Below, piece by piece: positions 24,640-34,984 of a stretch of 64,000 nucleotides of DNA; positions within the stretch are counted from its first letter, which is position 1; each line of letters begins with the position of its first letter. A program made the translations under genes and the position numbers. The DNA comes from Psilocybe azurescens (taxonomy: Eukaryota > Basidiomycota > Agaricomycetes > Agaricales > Agrocybaceae), in the NCBI GenBank assembly GCA_023853785.1, contig JAJIRX010000067.1, positions 1 through 64,000 of the forward strand, written 5' to 3'. The notes below the pieces were generated by a model, which was not told the origin of the DNA, did not search any database, and saw nothing but the letters and a program-made list of their open reading frames with translations.

Positions 24640-25378
24640 CGATGACACCGGACATGCATATGTGGTACAACAACAACAACAACAACAATGGATCCATATA
24701 CGACATCAACAACACCGGATCAAAGGGGAACGAGGGGGTGGGGATTGAGGTATGCAGTAAAGCGAGGGGTGGGTGGAGAACAAGGTGGAACAAGGCGGCG
24801 ACACCATGTAAGTCGCAAATCCCAAATACCGCCACCACTAACCGCCCCCCCCTTCCTTTTGATATAGGCTGACAATGATGTATGGGTACGGTACGACGCC
24901 GGCGTATGTACGGCACCTACTGCAACACATACAGTACAACAACAGCGCGTACAATGGCGGGCACGGCACGTACCGATGACAACGCGCACAGCACGTACTG
25001 CGACACATACCGACAACAACGACAACATGCATGGCACGTACCGCGACACGTACAACGTGTACAACAGACCACGACATGTACAATGGCCACGATGACGATG
25101 ACGACATGTATGACGTGTACAATGGACGGGGCCACATACAACAACCACAATGTGTGTGACAGACACAGCAGCCGCGAAAGGCGAGGACGACAATGCATAC
25201 AGCGGACACGTACCACGGCCATGACAACAATGACAGGTACGGTGGGCGCATACAGCAGCCACGACAATGATGGCATGTATGACACAACCGACATGTTCGG
25301 CAGGTGCATACAGCAGCCACAACAATGATGGCGCGTACGACACAACCAACATGTTCGGTGGGGGCTACGACCGATATG
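24640..25378 (+). repeat. T-poor core of element B
   Basis: Short units such as TACGACA, ACAACAACG and ACACGTAC on the plus strand, interrupted by a more complex stretch at 24730-24870. It is the counterpart of the cores in A and C, but with more T (from CATGTA words). Confidence 0.75.
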
Positions 25379-27012
25379 ATCACCCTCCCACCCCCCTTTT
25401 TTGAAATTTTATTTCTTTTTTCACTTTTTTTTTGTTTTTTGTTTTACATTTATATGTTTTTTCATTCATTTAATCCAAGTACATACGCTCCTGCCCAGCT
25501 TTTTTGTCTGTTATGTTTTTGTTTTGTTTTTTTGTTTCAATGATAGATCTCACAACTAAATAATAATGTAGTACATAGCTATTAATATATTATATTACAC
25601 TCATGAATTTACAATAAGATTAAAAGACTAATATATTCCAGTTGAAATCCAACTGGATTCCATTTCATTTTATGTGAAGTTAAAGTTGGAACTCCAATTG
25701 GAGTCCATCTGGAGTCCAGGTGGATTCTAATTGAACTCCACCTGGACTACAGTTGGACTCAAGTGGAATTATTTGGAGTCCACCTGAACTCCACCTATCA
25801 AAGTTAATTTTTGAACATTTATATATGTTCCAGGTGGAGTCCATGTGGAGTCCACCACTTTTATATAAAGTTGGTGGACTACATATGGAATACCTGGGTG
25901 GAGGTAAAGTACACCAAAATGATCCACATTATTGCCACCACAGATCAAATCACATCTGAAGGCACTGCTAAGTTGTACAGAGATTATGTCTGGAAGCTCC
26001 ATGGTATATCTATCAAGATCACTTATGATAGGGGTCCACAGTTTGTCTCTAAATTTATGAAGAGCTTAACTCAATTCTTGGTATTCAGACTGCATCATCC
26101 ACAGCCTATCACCCTCAGACTGATAGTCAGACTGAAAGAGTTAACCAAGAAATTGAACAGTATCTCAGACTCTTCATAAATCATAGACAAGATGATTGGG
26201 TGGAATGGTTGTCACTAGCTGAATTCTCCTACAATAACAGAGTTCAGGCTTCTACTAGGCAGACTCCATTTATGCTGAACAATGGTAGACATCCAAGGAT
26301 GGGCACAGAACCACTTAGGGATAGTAAAATGGAAGCAGTGGATACCTTTGTTAAAAATATGGAAGAAGCCAAAAAAGCAGTATCTGCACTCAAGAAAGCT
26401 GCTGATGATATGGCTAAATTCTATGATAGAAACAGAGGAACAGCTATTAAATACAAGGTTGGGGATTTAGTTTGGCTTGATGGAAAGGATCTCAAGACTG
26501 AGAGGCCTTCTAAAAGCTAGACAATAGGAGATATGGGCCTTATAAAGTGACTAAAATCATTGGCCCAAATGCTTATGAACTTAAGCTACCTCCTAGCATG
26601 AAGATCCATCCAGTGTTTAACATTATGAAACTCCTACCTTATCATCCTGATACCATTCCTGGAAGAAGACCTCCTTCTAGACCTCCTCCTGTTATTACTG
26701 GAGATAATCCAGAATGGGAAGTTGAAATCATCAAGGACAGTAGACTTTATAGGGGCAAGCTGCAGTATTTGGTCAAATGGAAAAATTATCCAAATGAAGA
26801 AAGTACTTGGGAGCCTGCAGATAATCTCAAAGGGGCCTCTAGACTGATCAAAGAATTCCATACTAGACATCTGGCTGCACCTAGAAGGATTTCTGCCCTT
26901 ACTTTCAATAGACTTTCTTTTGTGCCTTTTAAAAAATTTACTATGCCTATTCTACCTTTAAAACCTTCCAAACTAGACGATAGTTAAGCACAGTTGTGGG
27001 AAAAGGAGGGTG

Positions 27013-27526
27013 ATGTCAGAGTTTTATTTTGTTAAACAACATAGGAACCAAAGCAGAAACAAAAATACTTGACACATCATGACTTTTAAAAGACAACCAT
27101 CTCATTGCTCCCAAACCCAATCACCGATGCCTCATCTATTCTCTATCAAACACATCAAATCCACTTTCTTTTCATCCCCTGCACCCCAAAACATCTCCTT
27201 TGTCACATCTGAACCCTCTAACGCACAAGACAACCTTCACAAAGTGCTCAAAAACTTGAAGCCGATCTTGCAAAATCCATGCAGCTAGAGAAACAGGCAC
27301 ATGATGAAGGGAAAAGAAAAGCTCTACAGTGGGCACAGGAACAGAGTGGAGGTTATCAATTGTGAATTGAGAAGAAAATCTCACCAAGCCTGACGATGAA
27401 AATGATACAAAAACCAAATCTCTTCACTTTTAAACATCTATCGACTTCAACATCATCACTTTCATTCCAGTCCAATGCCTCCAGACATCAAGCACATTGT
27501 GGGAAATGTGCCTTAAAGAGGGGTGA
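27013..27526 (+). other. Retroelement debris between pol and LTR
   Basis: It starts TGTCAGAG right after the purine tract, which resembles an LTR start, and ends at a second purine tract AAAGAGGGGTGA before the LTR at 27527. Between them lies a frameshifted coding-like stretch (from ATG 27079, with NLHKVLKNLK and KQAHDEGKRKALQWAQEQ in different frames). I cannot assign it; it may be a 3' ORF or part of a second, deleted element. Confidence 0.4.
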
Positions 27527-27995
27527 TGTCAGGGTTTCTCTTATTTACTTCTATTTTCATCTCATGATTATCTTTTATCTTTTATCTTATCATTTATCAT
27601 TTATCATATCTTTTATCTTTCCTGATATCTTGATTATTCCAGAAGCTTCCATCACTGCTCTTTTCCATTACTCATCATGATCTTTATTACTCATCCTTAC
27701 TCATCATTGCTTTCTTCATTACTCATCATGATCCTTCTTATTACTCATCATGGCATCTTACTTAGTAAGTCACCTCTAGAGTAGTATAAGTACTGTATGC
27801 TTTGTAGGTAGATCCCCCAGCTTCAATCTCTTAGGATTTCCACTATCATTGGTGTGAACCTTCAGATCATTGATTCCTCATAAGCCTATCCTCTGCTCTC
27901 TCCTCATCCTCTGCTCTCTCCTCATCCTCTGCTCTTACTCTCTTGCTTGTCATTGTTGGTGGCCTTGTTACACTGATTTTAGTGTTGCCCTGACA
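27527..27995 (+). repeat. LTR (469 bp), TGTCAGGG...CCCTGACA
   Basis: Bounded by the perfect terminal inverted octamers TGTCAGGG and CCCTGACA and preceded by a polypurine tract, as expected of a 3' LTR of a gypsy element. The interior is rich in TTATCTTTTATC and CTCATCATGA repeats. No partner LTR is in the window. Confidence 0.8.
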
Positions 27996-28680
27996 ATCAG
28001 GCCTTCAGCAAACAAGAGTAGTGAGGACCACACATAGTTGCAATCTCCACAGATAATACACAAAAAGGAGGGTCTGGTGATAAAGGAGTAAGTGACCAGG
28101 CCTGATGAGGATGGATGCATCAATGATGAGGGTTTTGGTAATATAGAGTCCAAACCATGGTGGGGAGGGACAAGTTCCCACGGTTGGATAGTGGTGGTAA
28201 AAGGTCAAGAAGCATCATCTGCACATGTTACGAGTCCTATTACGTAGTAATAGACTCGTTCTTTAACCAGGGACCCCTGCTGTTGTCACAAAATCTATCT
28301 TCGATAACGTGATTTATTTTATAACGTGATGTGACCTTGTAACATTAAGCACGTGTTACTCAAACAAGTGGCATTTTCAGCTGCTTACTTCCGACCGACC
28401 GATATGATACGATAACGATAATAAATAATAATATATTAATTTTTTTGCAGCATGTGTTATAATCGCTGATTGGCTGATGTTCACAAATTGATTGATTGGG
28501 AGATCAAAAGGGGATAGAAGGCCCGAAAGTATTTCCTCTTTAGTTAATGTTTTCACGTGATATTTATATTTAAATCCGGTCATATTTGGCCGCTCGGTTA
28601 TTTCCGCTTCTATTGGCGGCACAAGGATATAGCCTTAGGCTCAAACATTTTTCTTGGCGCAGTACTCATGTTTGTGGAGG
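27996..28680. other. Repeat-flank region without a gene
   Basis: No supported gene. An imperfect hairpin CGAGTCCTATTACGTAGTAATAGACTCG core lies at about 28228-28256, shown here only as its two halves CGAGTCCTATTAC and GTAATAGACTCG. Confidence 0.5.
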
Positions 28681-28687
28681 ATAGCAG

Positions 28688-28794
28688 CTGCTATCATTAC
28701 ATAAGCAGCTGCTATCATTATATAATGATAGCAGGTCCGTAAAGGTAATCGGACAGCCACTTGCTATCATTATATAATGATAGCAAGTGGCTGT
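28688..28794. repeat. Two related perfect palindromes with core GCTATCATTATATAATGA
   Basis: A 26-base perfect palindrome (28709-28734) and a 42-base perfect palindrome (28753-28794) share the centre GCTATCATTATATAATGATAGC in halves GCTATCATTAT and ATAATGATAGC. A half-copy sits just upstream (28688-28700). Confidence 0.85.
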
Positions 28795-29009
28795 GTATTC
28801 CAAGTGAGGCAGCTCATTCCCGCGCCCCCGAAAACAATTGTCAGTGCACGAAAATAGCTGATAATTCCAATATTCTTGACATCCTCCACCTATTACTTTG
28901 TATACTGTTCACTTCCCATTGTACATTTAAAAATTTACTATACATATGAGCTATATTCAAGCTATTTTTACCTGAAATATAATTTTTGTCTGTATCAATC
29001 TGAGATGCT

Positions 29010-29477
29010 TTGCAGATCTTTGCAGAACATTATACAAAAAGTATACCTCTTGTGATCCCTGCACCTTCAACTGCTGGAGAGATTTCTGATATTACCTGGG
29101 ATATTGCAGAACCTGACATACTTCTAAATTTGATTACACCTGAAATGGAATATCCTGAACCTGGACCAAGTACAATACTTTCTAGCTCTTCTGAAATGGT
29201 GCCATTACAGGCAAGGGAAAAACATCACAGTGGCTCTTCTAATCTAAAGGAGAGAAAATGTTGGAAATGCTTTCAAGAAGAATGTCCTGGAAGAGGTTCT
29301 AGAAAGGTTTGTCAAAATCCATGTTTTTCCTGTGGAAGCAAAGATCATAATGGGAAAGATAGTTGGCATCCTAGCCATAAATGTCTGAAATTAAAAGGAA
29401 ATAACATTTGTACATCAGTAGTAATGAAACAAACTGGAACATTTACAGCTTTTATTGCAGAATTCATAAGGAATTGA
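29010..29477 (+). CDS. Cys-rich zinc-knuckle-like ORF, transposon-associated, partial
   Basis: A 155-residue frame, probably one exon (TTTGCAG precedes it). The N-terminal two-thirds is acidic and Pro/Ser-rich. The C-terminus has regularly spaced Cys/His: CWKCFQEECPG, CQNPCFSCGSKDHNG and HPSHKCLK, which looks like a zinc-binding cluster. Similar clusters occur at the ends of repeat-encoded proteins in mushrooms, but I cannot name the family. It lies between hairpins and a hAT MITE, so it is most likely part of a decayed element. Confidence 0.4.
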   Translation: MQIFAEHYTKSIPLVIPAPSTAGEISDITWDIAEPDILLNLITPEMEYPEPGPSTILSSSSEMVPLQAREKHHSGSSNLKERKCWKCFQEECPGRGSRKVCQNPCFSCGSKDHNGKDSWHPSHKCLKLKGNNICTSVVMKQTGTFTAFIAEFIRN

Positions 29478-29493
29478 TTACCTGAATTATTAG

Positions 29494-29991
29494 TAGGGCT
29501 GGACACAGGTGTACCTACAGGTAATTTAGGTAATAGTATTTATTATATAACTCCGAGTTTTCTGTAAATTATGCAAGTTTTTCATGTAAATATTTTATGA
29601 ATTGACTGAGTTATGGTCTTATGAAGTTTGAGGACAGCCAGTAAAAAATGCGGCTGTGCAGCACAAAGGTGCACCCGCAGGTAAATAATTCAGGTAATGA
29701 TATTTATCATGTAACCCCAAATTTTCTGTAAATTATACAAGTTTTTCATGCAAATCCATTATGAATTGACTGAGTTATGGTCTGATGAGGTTTGCAGACA
29801 ACCAATAAAAAATGCGGCTGTGCAGCGCAAAACAACCATTGTGCCAACTAACTTGAAACTTCACCAGGGCATAACTCAGTCAAAACTTGACAGATTTGCA
29901 TGAAAAAATTGCATAATTTACAGGAAAGTTGGGGCTACATGATAAATACCATTACCCGAATTACCTGTGGATGTACCCGTGCCCAGCTATA
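29494..29991. mobile_element. hAT-type MITE with internal duplication
   Basis: TIRs tagggctggacacaggtgta (left) and the complement of tacccgtgcccagctata (right). The flanks ATTATTAG (29486-29493) and ATTGTTAG (29992-29999) fit an 8-base duplication with one mismatch. A ~160-base internal unit containing GACTGAGTTATGGTCT is present twice (29571 and 29731) and once inverted near the right end. Confidence 0.75.
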
Positions 29992-29999
29992 ATTGTTAG

Positions 30000-30345
30000 T
30001 TATAAATCCCTCCTTTTCCCTCTCTTTCCTCTTTCCTTTTTGGGAATTTTTCTTATTTCTTTTTTAGGCTCCACAAACATGAGCACCTTGCCTTTTTCTT
30101 TTATGGATTGTATTGCACGTGGTGATTATAGTCGCTCGGTTGACTCTGAATATTTTTTGCAGCCTGGGGCTATACAGACACATGAGGGAAATCTGTTTCT
30201 TTCTTTCTCTTTCCTTCCCCATCATTGTTGTCTCCCCATTGCCCTTGGGATATGTCTGCTTATTTTCCTGCATGTCTTTCTACAGTTTTATACTCTTGTT
30301 GGTGTTGATATGCAGTCCTACATAGTGTATATCCTTACTCAGCAT
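30000..30345. other. Spacer, no gene supported
   Basis: CT-rich and AT-rich sequence between two MITEs. A 142-codon frame across this stretch and the hAT end has no recognisable features. Confidence 0.5.
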
Positions 30346-30347
30346 TA

Positions 30348-30590
30348 CAAAAAGTGACTGAGCACTGCATGACATACATATCAAAACTCTTCATTGACAT
30401 GTTTGTTCACTCACAATTTTGAGTGAACAAGGAAATGTAGAACTTCAAAAATTATAGATAATAAAGAATATATATACATTAGTGCTTCAGCAAATTTAGA
30501 AAGGTATATGACCATCTTTTGTTTTTAAAATAACCTTAACATGAATATCCATTGTGAATATAAAATTACATGGTGCTCAGTCACTTTTTG
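30348..30590. mobile_element. Tc1/mariner-type MITE (243 bp)
   Basis: Terminal inverted repeats CAAAAAGTGACTGAGCAC at both ends (30348-30365 and the complement of 30573-30590), flanked by TA on each side (30346-30347, 30591-30592), as in Tc1/mariner insertion. It is non-coding. Confidence 0.82.
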
Positions 30591-30592
30591 TA

Positions 30593-31690
30593 ATGCCAAG
30601 TAGCTGTTTGATCTGACTACAGTTTAGCAGTGTTTTTGGTGCAACATATTATTAGTCTTTTGTGTCATCTGTCAATAATTTCATATAGTCCTTACATGTA
30701 TAACTGGCTTCTGTGTATATTGATAGTATTATTTACTGCTACTGTCTACAAAAAAAAATAGTATTTGTAAGTCTCATTTCAAGTCTATAGTTGTTATGAC
30801 TTATATAATTATTGGTGTATTGGTCCTTGAATACATGCTTTAAGATGTATCTGAACACTTAGATAAGATTGAATTTATCCTAAGTAAGATATCTAGTAGC
30901 ATAATGGGTATCTCTAGACCTATGAAATAGATTGAGTAGTAAAAAATAAAGGTGGTCCTTCAGAGGGTGATTCAGCTGTAAGTGTAATGTTTTGTGCAAT
31001 TTGCAGTTCAGAAGCTTGAGACTTTAATGAGTTCAAGTTTTATGAATATCTTGTGAAAGTTTACACAAAGAATGGGTAGTAAAATGAGTTAAGATTCTTC
31101 TGGCCTCATTTGAACTCTTTTAAATACAGGAAAGTATTTCTACAACTGTAAAGCATATTCTGTAAAGTTCTACACTACTAGTTTGTTATCTGGCCAAGGA
31201 CTGATGCTTGTTTATTCTAAGTGGACTCTGCAATGCTCAGTTATTGGAGATGCTTAAACAGGCATTGCTTCCTTCTGCAATCTTGCTATTCATATTTAAA
31301 GAGGAAATCACATGTAGTTTCAAGAAAAGAAAGTGTCCACTATCTAGATGGATTAATTAACTACCTAAATGTGTATTGTACAGCCAATTTGGCCAGTTCT
31401 TTAAGAGAAGAGAATGAAACAGTCTTGAGCTGGAATTTTAGAATGAGGGCAAAGGGATCTATGGAATGCAAATATACTATAACAATAGTGCTATATGCAC
31501 ATTAAATTATATGTAGTGCTACATGTCAAATATATAATGTTGATTGTAATAGTTGACATGTGTTACCTATATGGGCACTGTTCAGCTGCTGATGAACATG
31601 TGTTCCATGTTGTGGTACATGTTCTTCTCTTCATCAAATACTCTCTTTCTTTTGATGATGATGATCTTCTGCATTGTCTTCAGTGAGTCT
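30593..31690. other. AT-rich stretch, no gene supported
   Basis: Short open frames only, without domains or convincing splice structure. Nothing else seen. Confidence 0.5.
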
Positions 31691-31747
31691 GCTTCATGTT
31701 TCTGATTGGATTTGTTTTGATATCATTGTATAGCAATACAATTTGTT

Positions 31748-32221
31748 TCAATGTGAGGCCATAAAGTTGCCTACCTTCTCTTCTATCAATGTCAATGCCT
31801 TCAGCACAATGTTTATTGATGCAGTATTGTCCTTGTTTGCATATGCTACAAAGGATATAGTGACCCATACTATGTCTCCAGTCTTAAATGCCACTGGTTT
31901 GACATGTTTCATGCTGTTATGTGGTGAGTATCTTTTTATCATCTTTGGTTTTCTTGTTACATGCCATGAATGCAGTTGCTTGATAAACACTGTGTGGTAG
32001 TTGTCATCCTGTTGACAATGTCTTCAGCTAGTGGATAATGTTTTGTTAATATAATAGCACAAACTTACATTGAATTCTGACATTGCAGTTGATTCTTTCA
32101 CATTGTGCTGTGCATCTGTGTGCACCTGCTCCAATGTGGCCTTGGCCTCTATCAAGTCATAGCTGGGGTCCATGGACTGTGGTTGTTGTCTTGATGTTTG
32201 TATTGTTTGCGATTCTGTCAT
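31748..32221 (-). pseudogene. Remnant of a transposon-associated ORF
   Basis: The minus strand reads MTESQTIQTSRQQPQSMDPS (32221), followed after an intron-like gap by a segment with HVKPVAFKTGDIVWVTISFV and INIVLKALTLIEEKV (31760-31990). The pattern 'F..GDIV...SFV......VLRAL.L' is one I associate with repeat-encoded proteins in mushroom genomes; no firm family. It is short and isolated, so a fragment. Confidence 0.35.
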
Positions 32222-33812
32222 GTATATGTTGCTATATTATATGACACCTTTGTTTTTCTTCTTTTAACCTCTTCCTTACTGTGAACAATGAAACTTGGTG
32301 TATTCAAACTTGATATTATGTCCTTAGTATTTGACTATATTTTTATATTCTGTAGTATCTTGTACCTGTTTTGTATCCCTTTTTTTTCTGTTCTTTGGAC
32401 TTTGATATATTGTTCACTCCAATAATTGAATAGACATTTTGGCAGATAGACTATTTCTTTCTGTAATGTTTGGTTGTGCCTAACAAGAATATTTGTTAGT
32501 GTTTCAGCATATTTTGAAATCTGTATAGTCCTATTGCTGTGGTCTGTAACTTTAATGTGTTATGTCTCTACTAATGATACCATTTGCCGAGGACAAATAC
32601 AATCAACAACCAGTCTGTTTCTTTTCTAAGTCAATGACTGCTATAGTGAAGAAGCCAAAATACAGAAAGAGACAGCAATGGTGTCAACAGAAAATGTGGT
32701 GTGTATGAGGATGCATTGGCTGCCTGTCAGTGTGGTAGGAATATATTGAAAAACTCTACTAACCTGAAGTTCAAAATGTTTTAAGATTCTCCAGATATTG
32801 CAATAAAGAAGCAGCCAATGCTGCAAAACTGAGCCAATGTTTAATAGAACTCTTATCTTTAGTCTGAGAATTCTCTTGCTCAGTAGAACACATGAAAGTG
32901 TATAGAGCTGTTTGAAATTGAAGCAAGTAGTATTGTAACAAAGAGTTATTGGTGGAGAAAAAGAAGGAATCACTTAAATTTACTCAAGAATTCAATTCTT
33001 TTTATTCACAATGTTAGTTCATGAGCCCATCTGATAAGCTTTGCATGCACTCTGAATTGTGTTCTCTGTGTGATTCAGAGTTCAACTCTTTCACTTGCAC
33101 ACATCAATTACTTACATCACTTTTGCTAATTCCTCTCTAACTCATTCCCCACTTACTAATTTTTCCCTTTTGTTAAGATGTATAGTTCATAAAATATATC
33201 CCACCAAACTAATCACATTCTTTGGACACACCTATGACTGTCTGCTGTTCAACTACTCATTTGACCATTTGACTTATTCCCTTTTATGTAAGTTTGATGT
33301 TCTGTTTGGATCTAAGGCTGACAGAGGTGGATTCAACAATTTATTACCATTGATAATATAAGAAATAACAATTATATAATATATTTTTCTTTAGGTTCTG
33401 GTACAAATACTATAATTGCCAATGCTGAGACTCAAATAATACAGTGTAAAAATAAAAAAGGACTCGTAATGCCGGGCAAAGCCTCGGCCCACAATACAAG
33501 TGAAATCTACTGGTGCTACTGGGACTACAGTGGCTGTCACATGTGACTACTGGGTGCTACATGATGATATGATATATTCTACAATTGGGACAACTACTTT
33601 TAGTTGTAACATAGTGACTGTGCAATACTTTTTGATCACCACGGTATACTAGCTTATTACAGATAACAATTGCAAAAATAAAGGCCTCTGTGTCTCACTA
33701 TGAATTGTAAGCTCAGAATGGTTTACACCCTTTCACTGTACCTGTTTCTGTGGGGGTTTACCCTGTGACCTGCACGGGTTTGAAAACCTGTGGCATTCAC
33801 TACTTGTTTACT
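32222..33812. other. AT-rich stretch, no gene supported
   Basis: No ORF with recognisable content and no RNA gene found on either strand by eye. Confidence 0.5.
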
Positions 33813-34329
33813 TAATGTTTGGAAGTCCAGTCTCAAAACTGGAAAAGACTGGGACTGGACCAGACTGGACCAGAAAAAGACCAGACCAGTGGTCCAGTCT
33901 TTCAAGATTTGAGATTTATAGCCCTTTATATTCGCTTTAAAACGTGCCTAAGAACGTAAATTTTAAGCAAAAACTGGCTGAGATACAAAGAAAATGGTAA
34001 AATATTTTCAAAAAGAGTAGATAACATGGAATACTCTTCTAGTTTTATCAAATCTCAACCAAATTTAACGTTTTTGGGTGCATTTGAAAGCTAGGAGGCA
34101 TGGTAATAATTTTTATTTATCACTGTAATTTAAATATCTACTGATTTACAACAAAAAACCGGTCTCAAACTAGTCATGACTAGTCTTAGACTCAGAAAAA
34201 CCAACATAGACCAGTTCTGAGCAGTTTGGTCTGGTTTTTGAGGTCCTGGGATGAAGTAGGACCGGTCTCCATCTTAGTCCATTACCTTGGGGGCTCAAAA
34301 ACTGGACTGGACCGGACTTTCAAACACTA
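33813..34329. mobile_element. MITE-like element with GTTTGGAAGTCCAGTC ends
   Basis: The left end AATGTTTGGAAGTCCAGTC and right end GGACCGGACTTTCAAACACT are imperfect inverted repeats. GACCAGA/GGTCCAGT words crowd both ends. I found no clear target duplication. The style resembles hAT MITEs. Confidence 0.6.
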
Positions 34330-34404
34330 TATTTATTTGGAATTTATAAAACATTGTAATGGTTTTGTCGCTCACTGTATATGGTATTTTAAAGCCTATT
34401 ACTA

Positions 34405-34548
34405 CTAAATACCTGTAGGTACCTGCAATATCTGTGGGTCCAGGTGAACCATGGGAAAGGATCTTACAGGTTCAGGTATGAATTTTTTTTGAAAATACCT
34501 GTGAGTAAGGACCCAGGTAACCTGAGGGTGCATCTATGTCCAGCCTTA
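34405..34548. repeat. Fragment related to the hAT MITE at 29494
   Basis: TACCTGTAGGTACC at the left and GGGTGCATCTATGTCCAGCC at the right resemble the subterminal sequence and the end (GGCTGGACA...) of the MITE at 29494. Confidence 0.5.
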
Positions 34549-34984
34549 GACCTGGCCCAAAGCAAGGACATAGAACATGACTGAGATACAGGAAAGTGTT
34601 ATTGTTTGTTATCTCCGCAATCAGGGCAAAGGGTGAAATCCATTTTCTCACAGGTGACCAGGTCGTGGGACCTTTGACAAAGAAATATTCACTGAATAGT
34701 CAATATAGTATTAAAAAATATAGAATTACAACAAGAGCTACTTGTAAAGATGTATTTACAGCAAGTAGTCATAAAAAATCTACAACATAACTGTTTTAAA
34801 AGGTTCATAAATTTGTCCACAAGTTGAAATGGCCAGGTTCAGGGTCGCATACAGTATTTGCGATTGAGAAAACCATCTTCCCACTTCGTTCGTGGGAGTC
34901 GGGGATATCCGATCCACTGCAAAACGCTTTAAAGTTCCACGATGCAGTTGGACTATTCCTCATCGATTATTCCGATTTGCTATC

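Larger units (their letters stand above)
23968..25914. mobile_element. Element B: 1947-bp TIR element inserted in gypsy integrase
   Basis: Imperfect TIRs of about 40 bases (left gaggtctttacccccaccca, right tgggtggaggtaaagtacac) continue into GGTATTCCAT and GGAGTCCAC. They are flanked by a perfect 8-base duplication CAAAATGA (23960-23967 and 25915-25922). Deleting the element and one copy rejoins the integrase reading frame as KLSKM-IHIIATTDQ. The interior follows the plan of A and C: GGAGTCC-type subterminal repeats, a minus-strand tRNA-like module, a CCACCACCACC box with GAGCCAGGCACCCGCCAACC, a T-poor core, and a C-run plus T-rich tract (25385-25520). No transposase is present, so it should depend on one in trans. 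Confidence 0.9.
21537..27012 (+). mobile_element. Ty3/gypsy chromovirus pol remnant, 5'-truncated, with two insertions
   Basis: Retrotransposon pol: reverse transcriptase from KYFTKLDVRWG (21552; gag, protease and the first RT blocks are absent), IVYMDDIL catalytic box (~22555), RNase H (TDHKNLEYF ~23219), integrase zinc-binding and core (~23640-26200, PKFLLMSGNTSLWTLSLDF region and LSKM/IHIIATTDQITSEGTA split by element B), and a C-terminal chromodomain (YLVKWKNYPNEESTWEPADN ~26765) ending at 26987. A purine-rich tract GGAGGGTGA follows. An 807-bp palindromic MITE interrupts RT at 21661 and element B interrupts integrase at 23968. Several one-base frameshifts lie in homopolymers (22481, 22631, 22812, 23344). 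No 5' LTR is seen. Confidence 0.9.
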
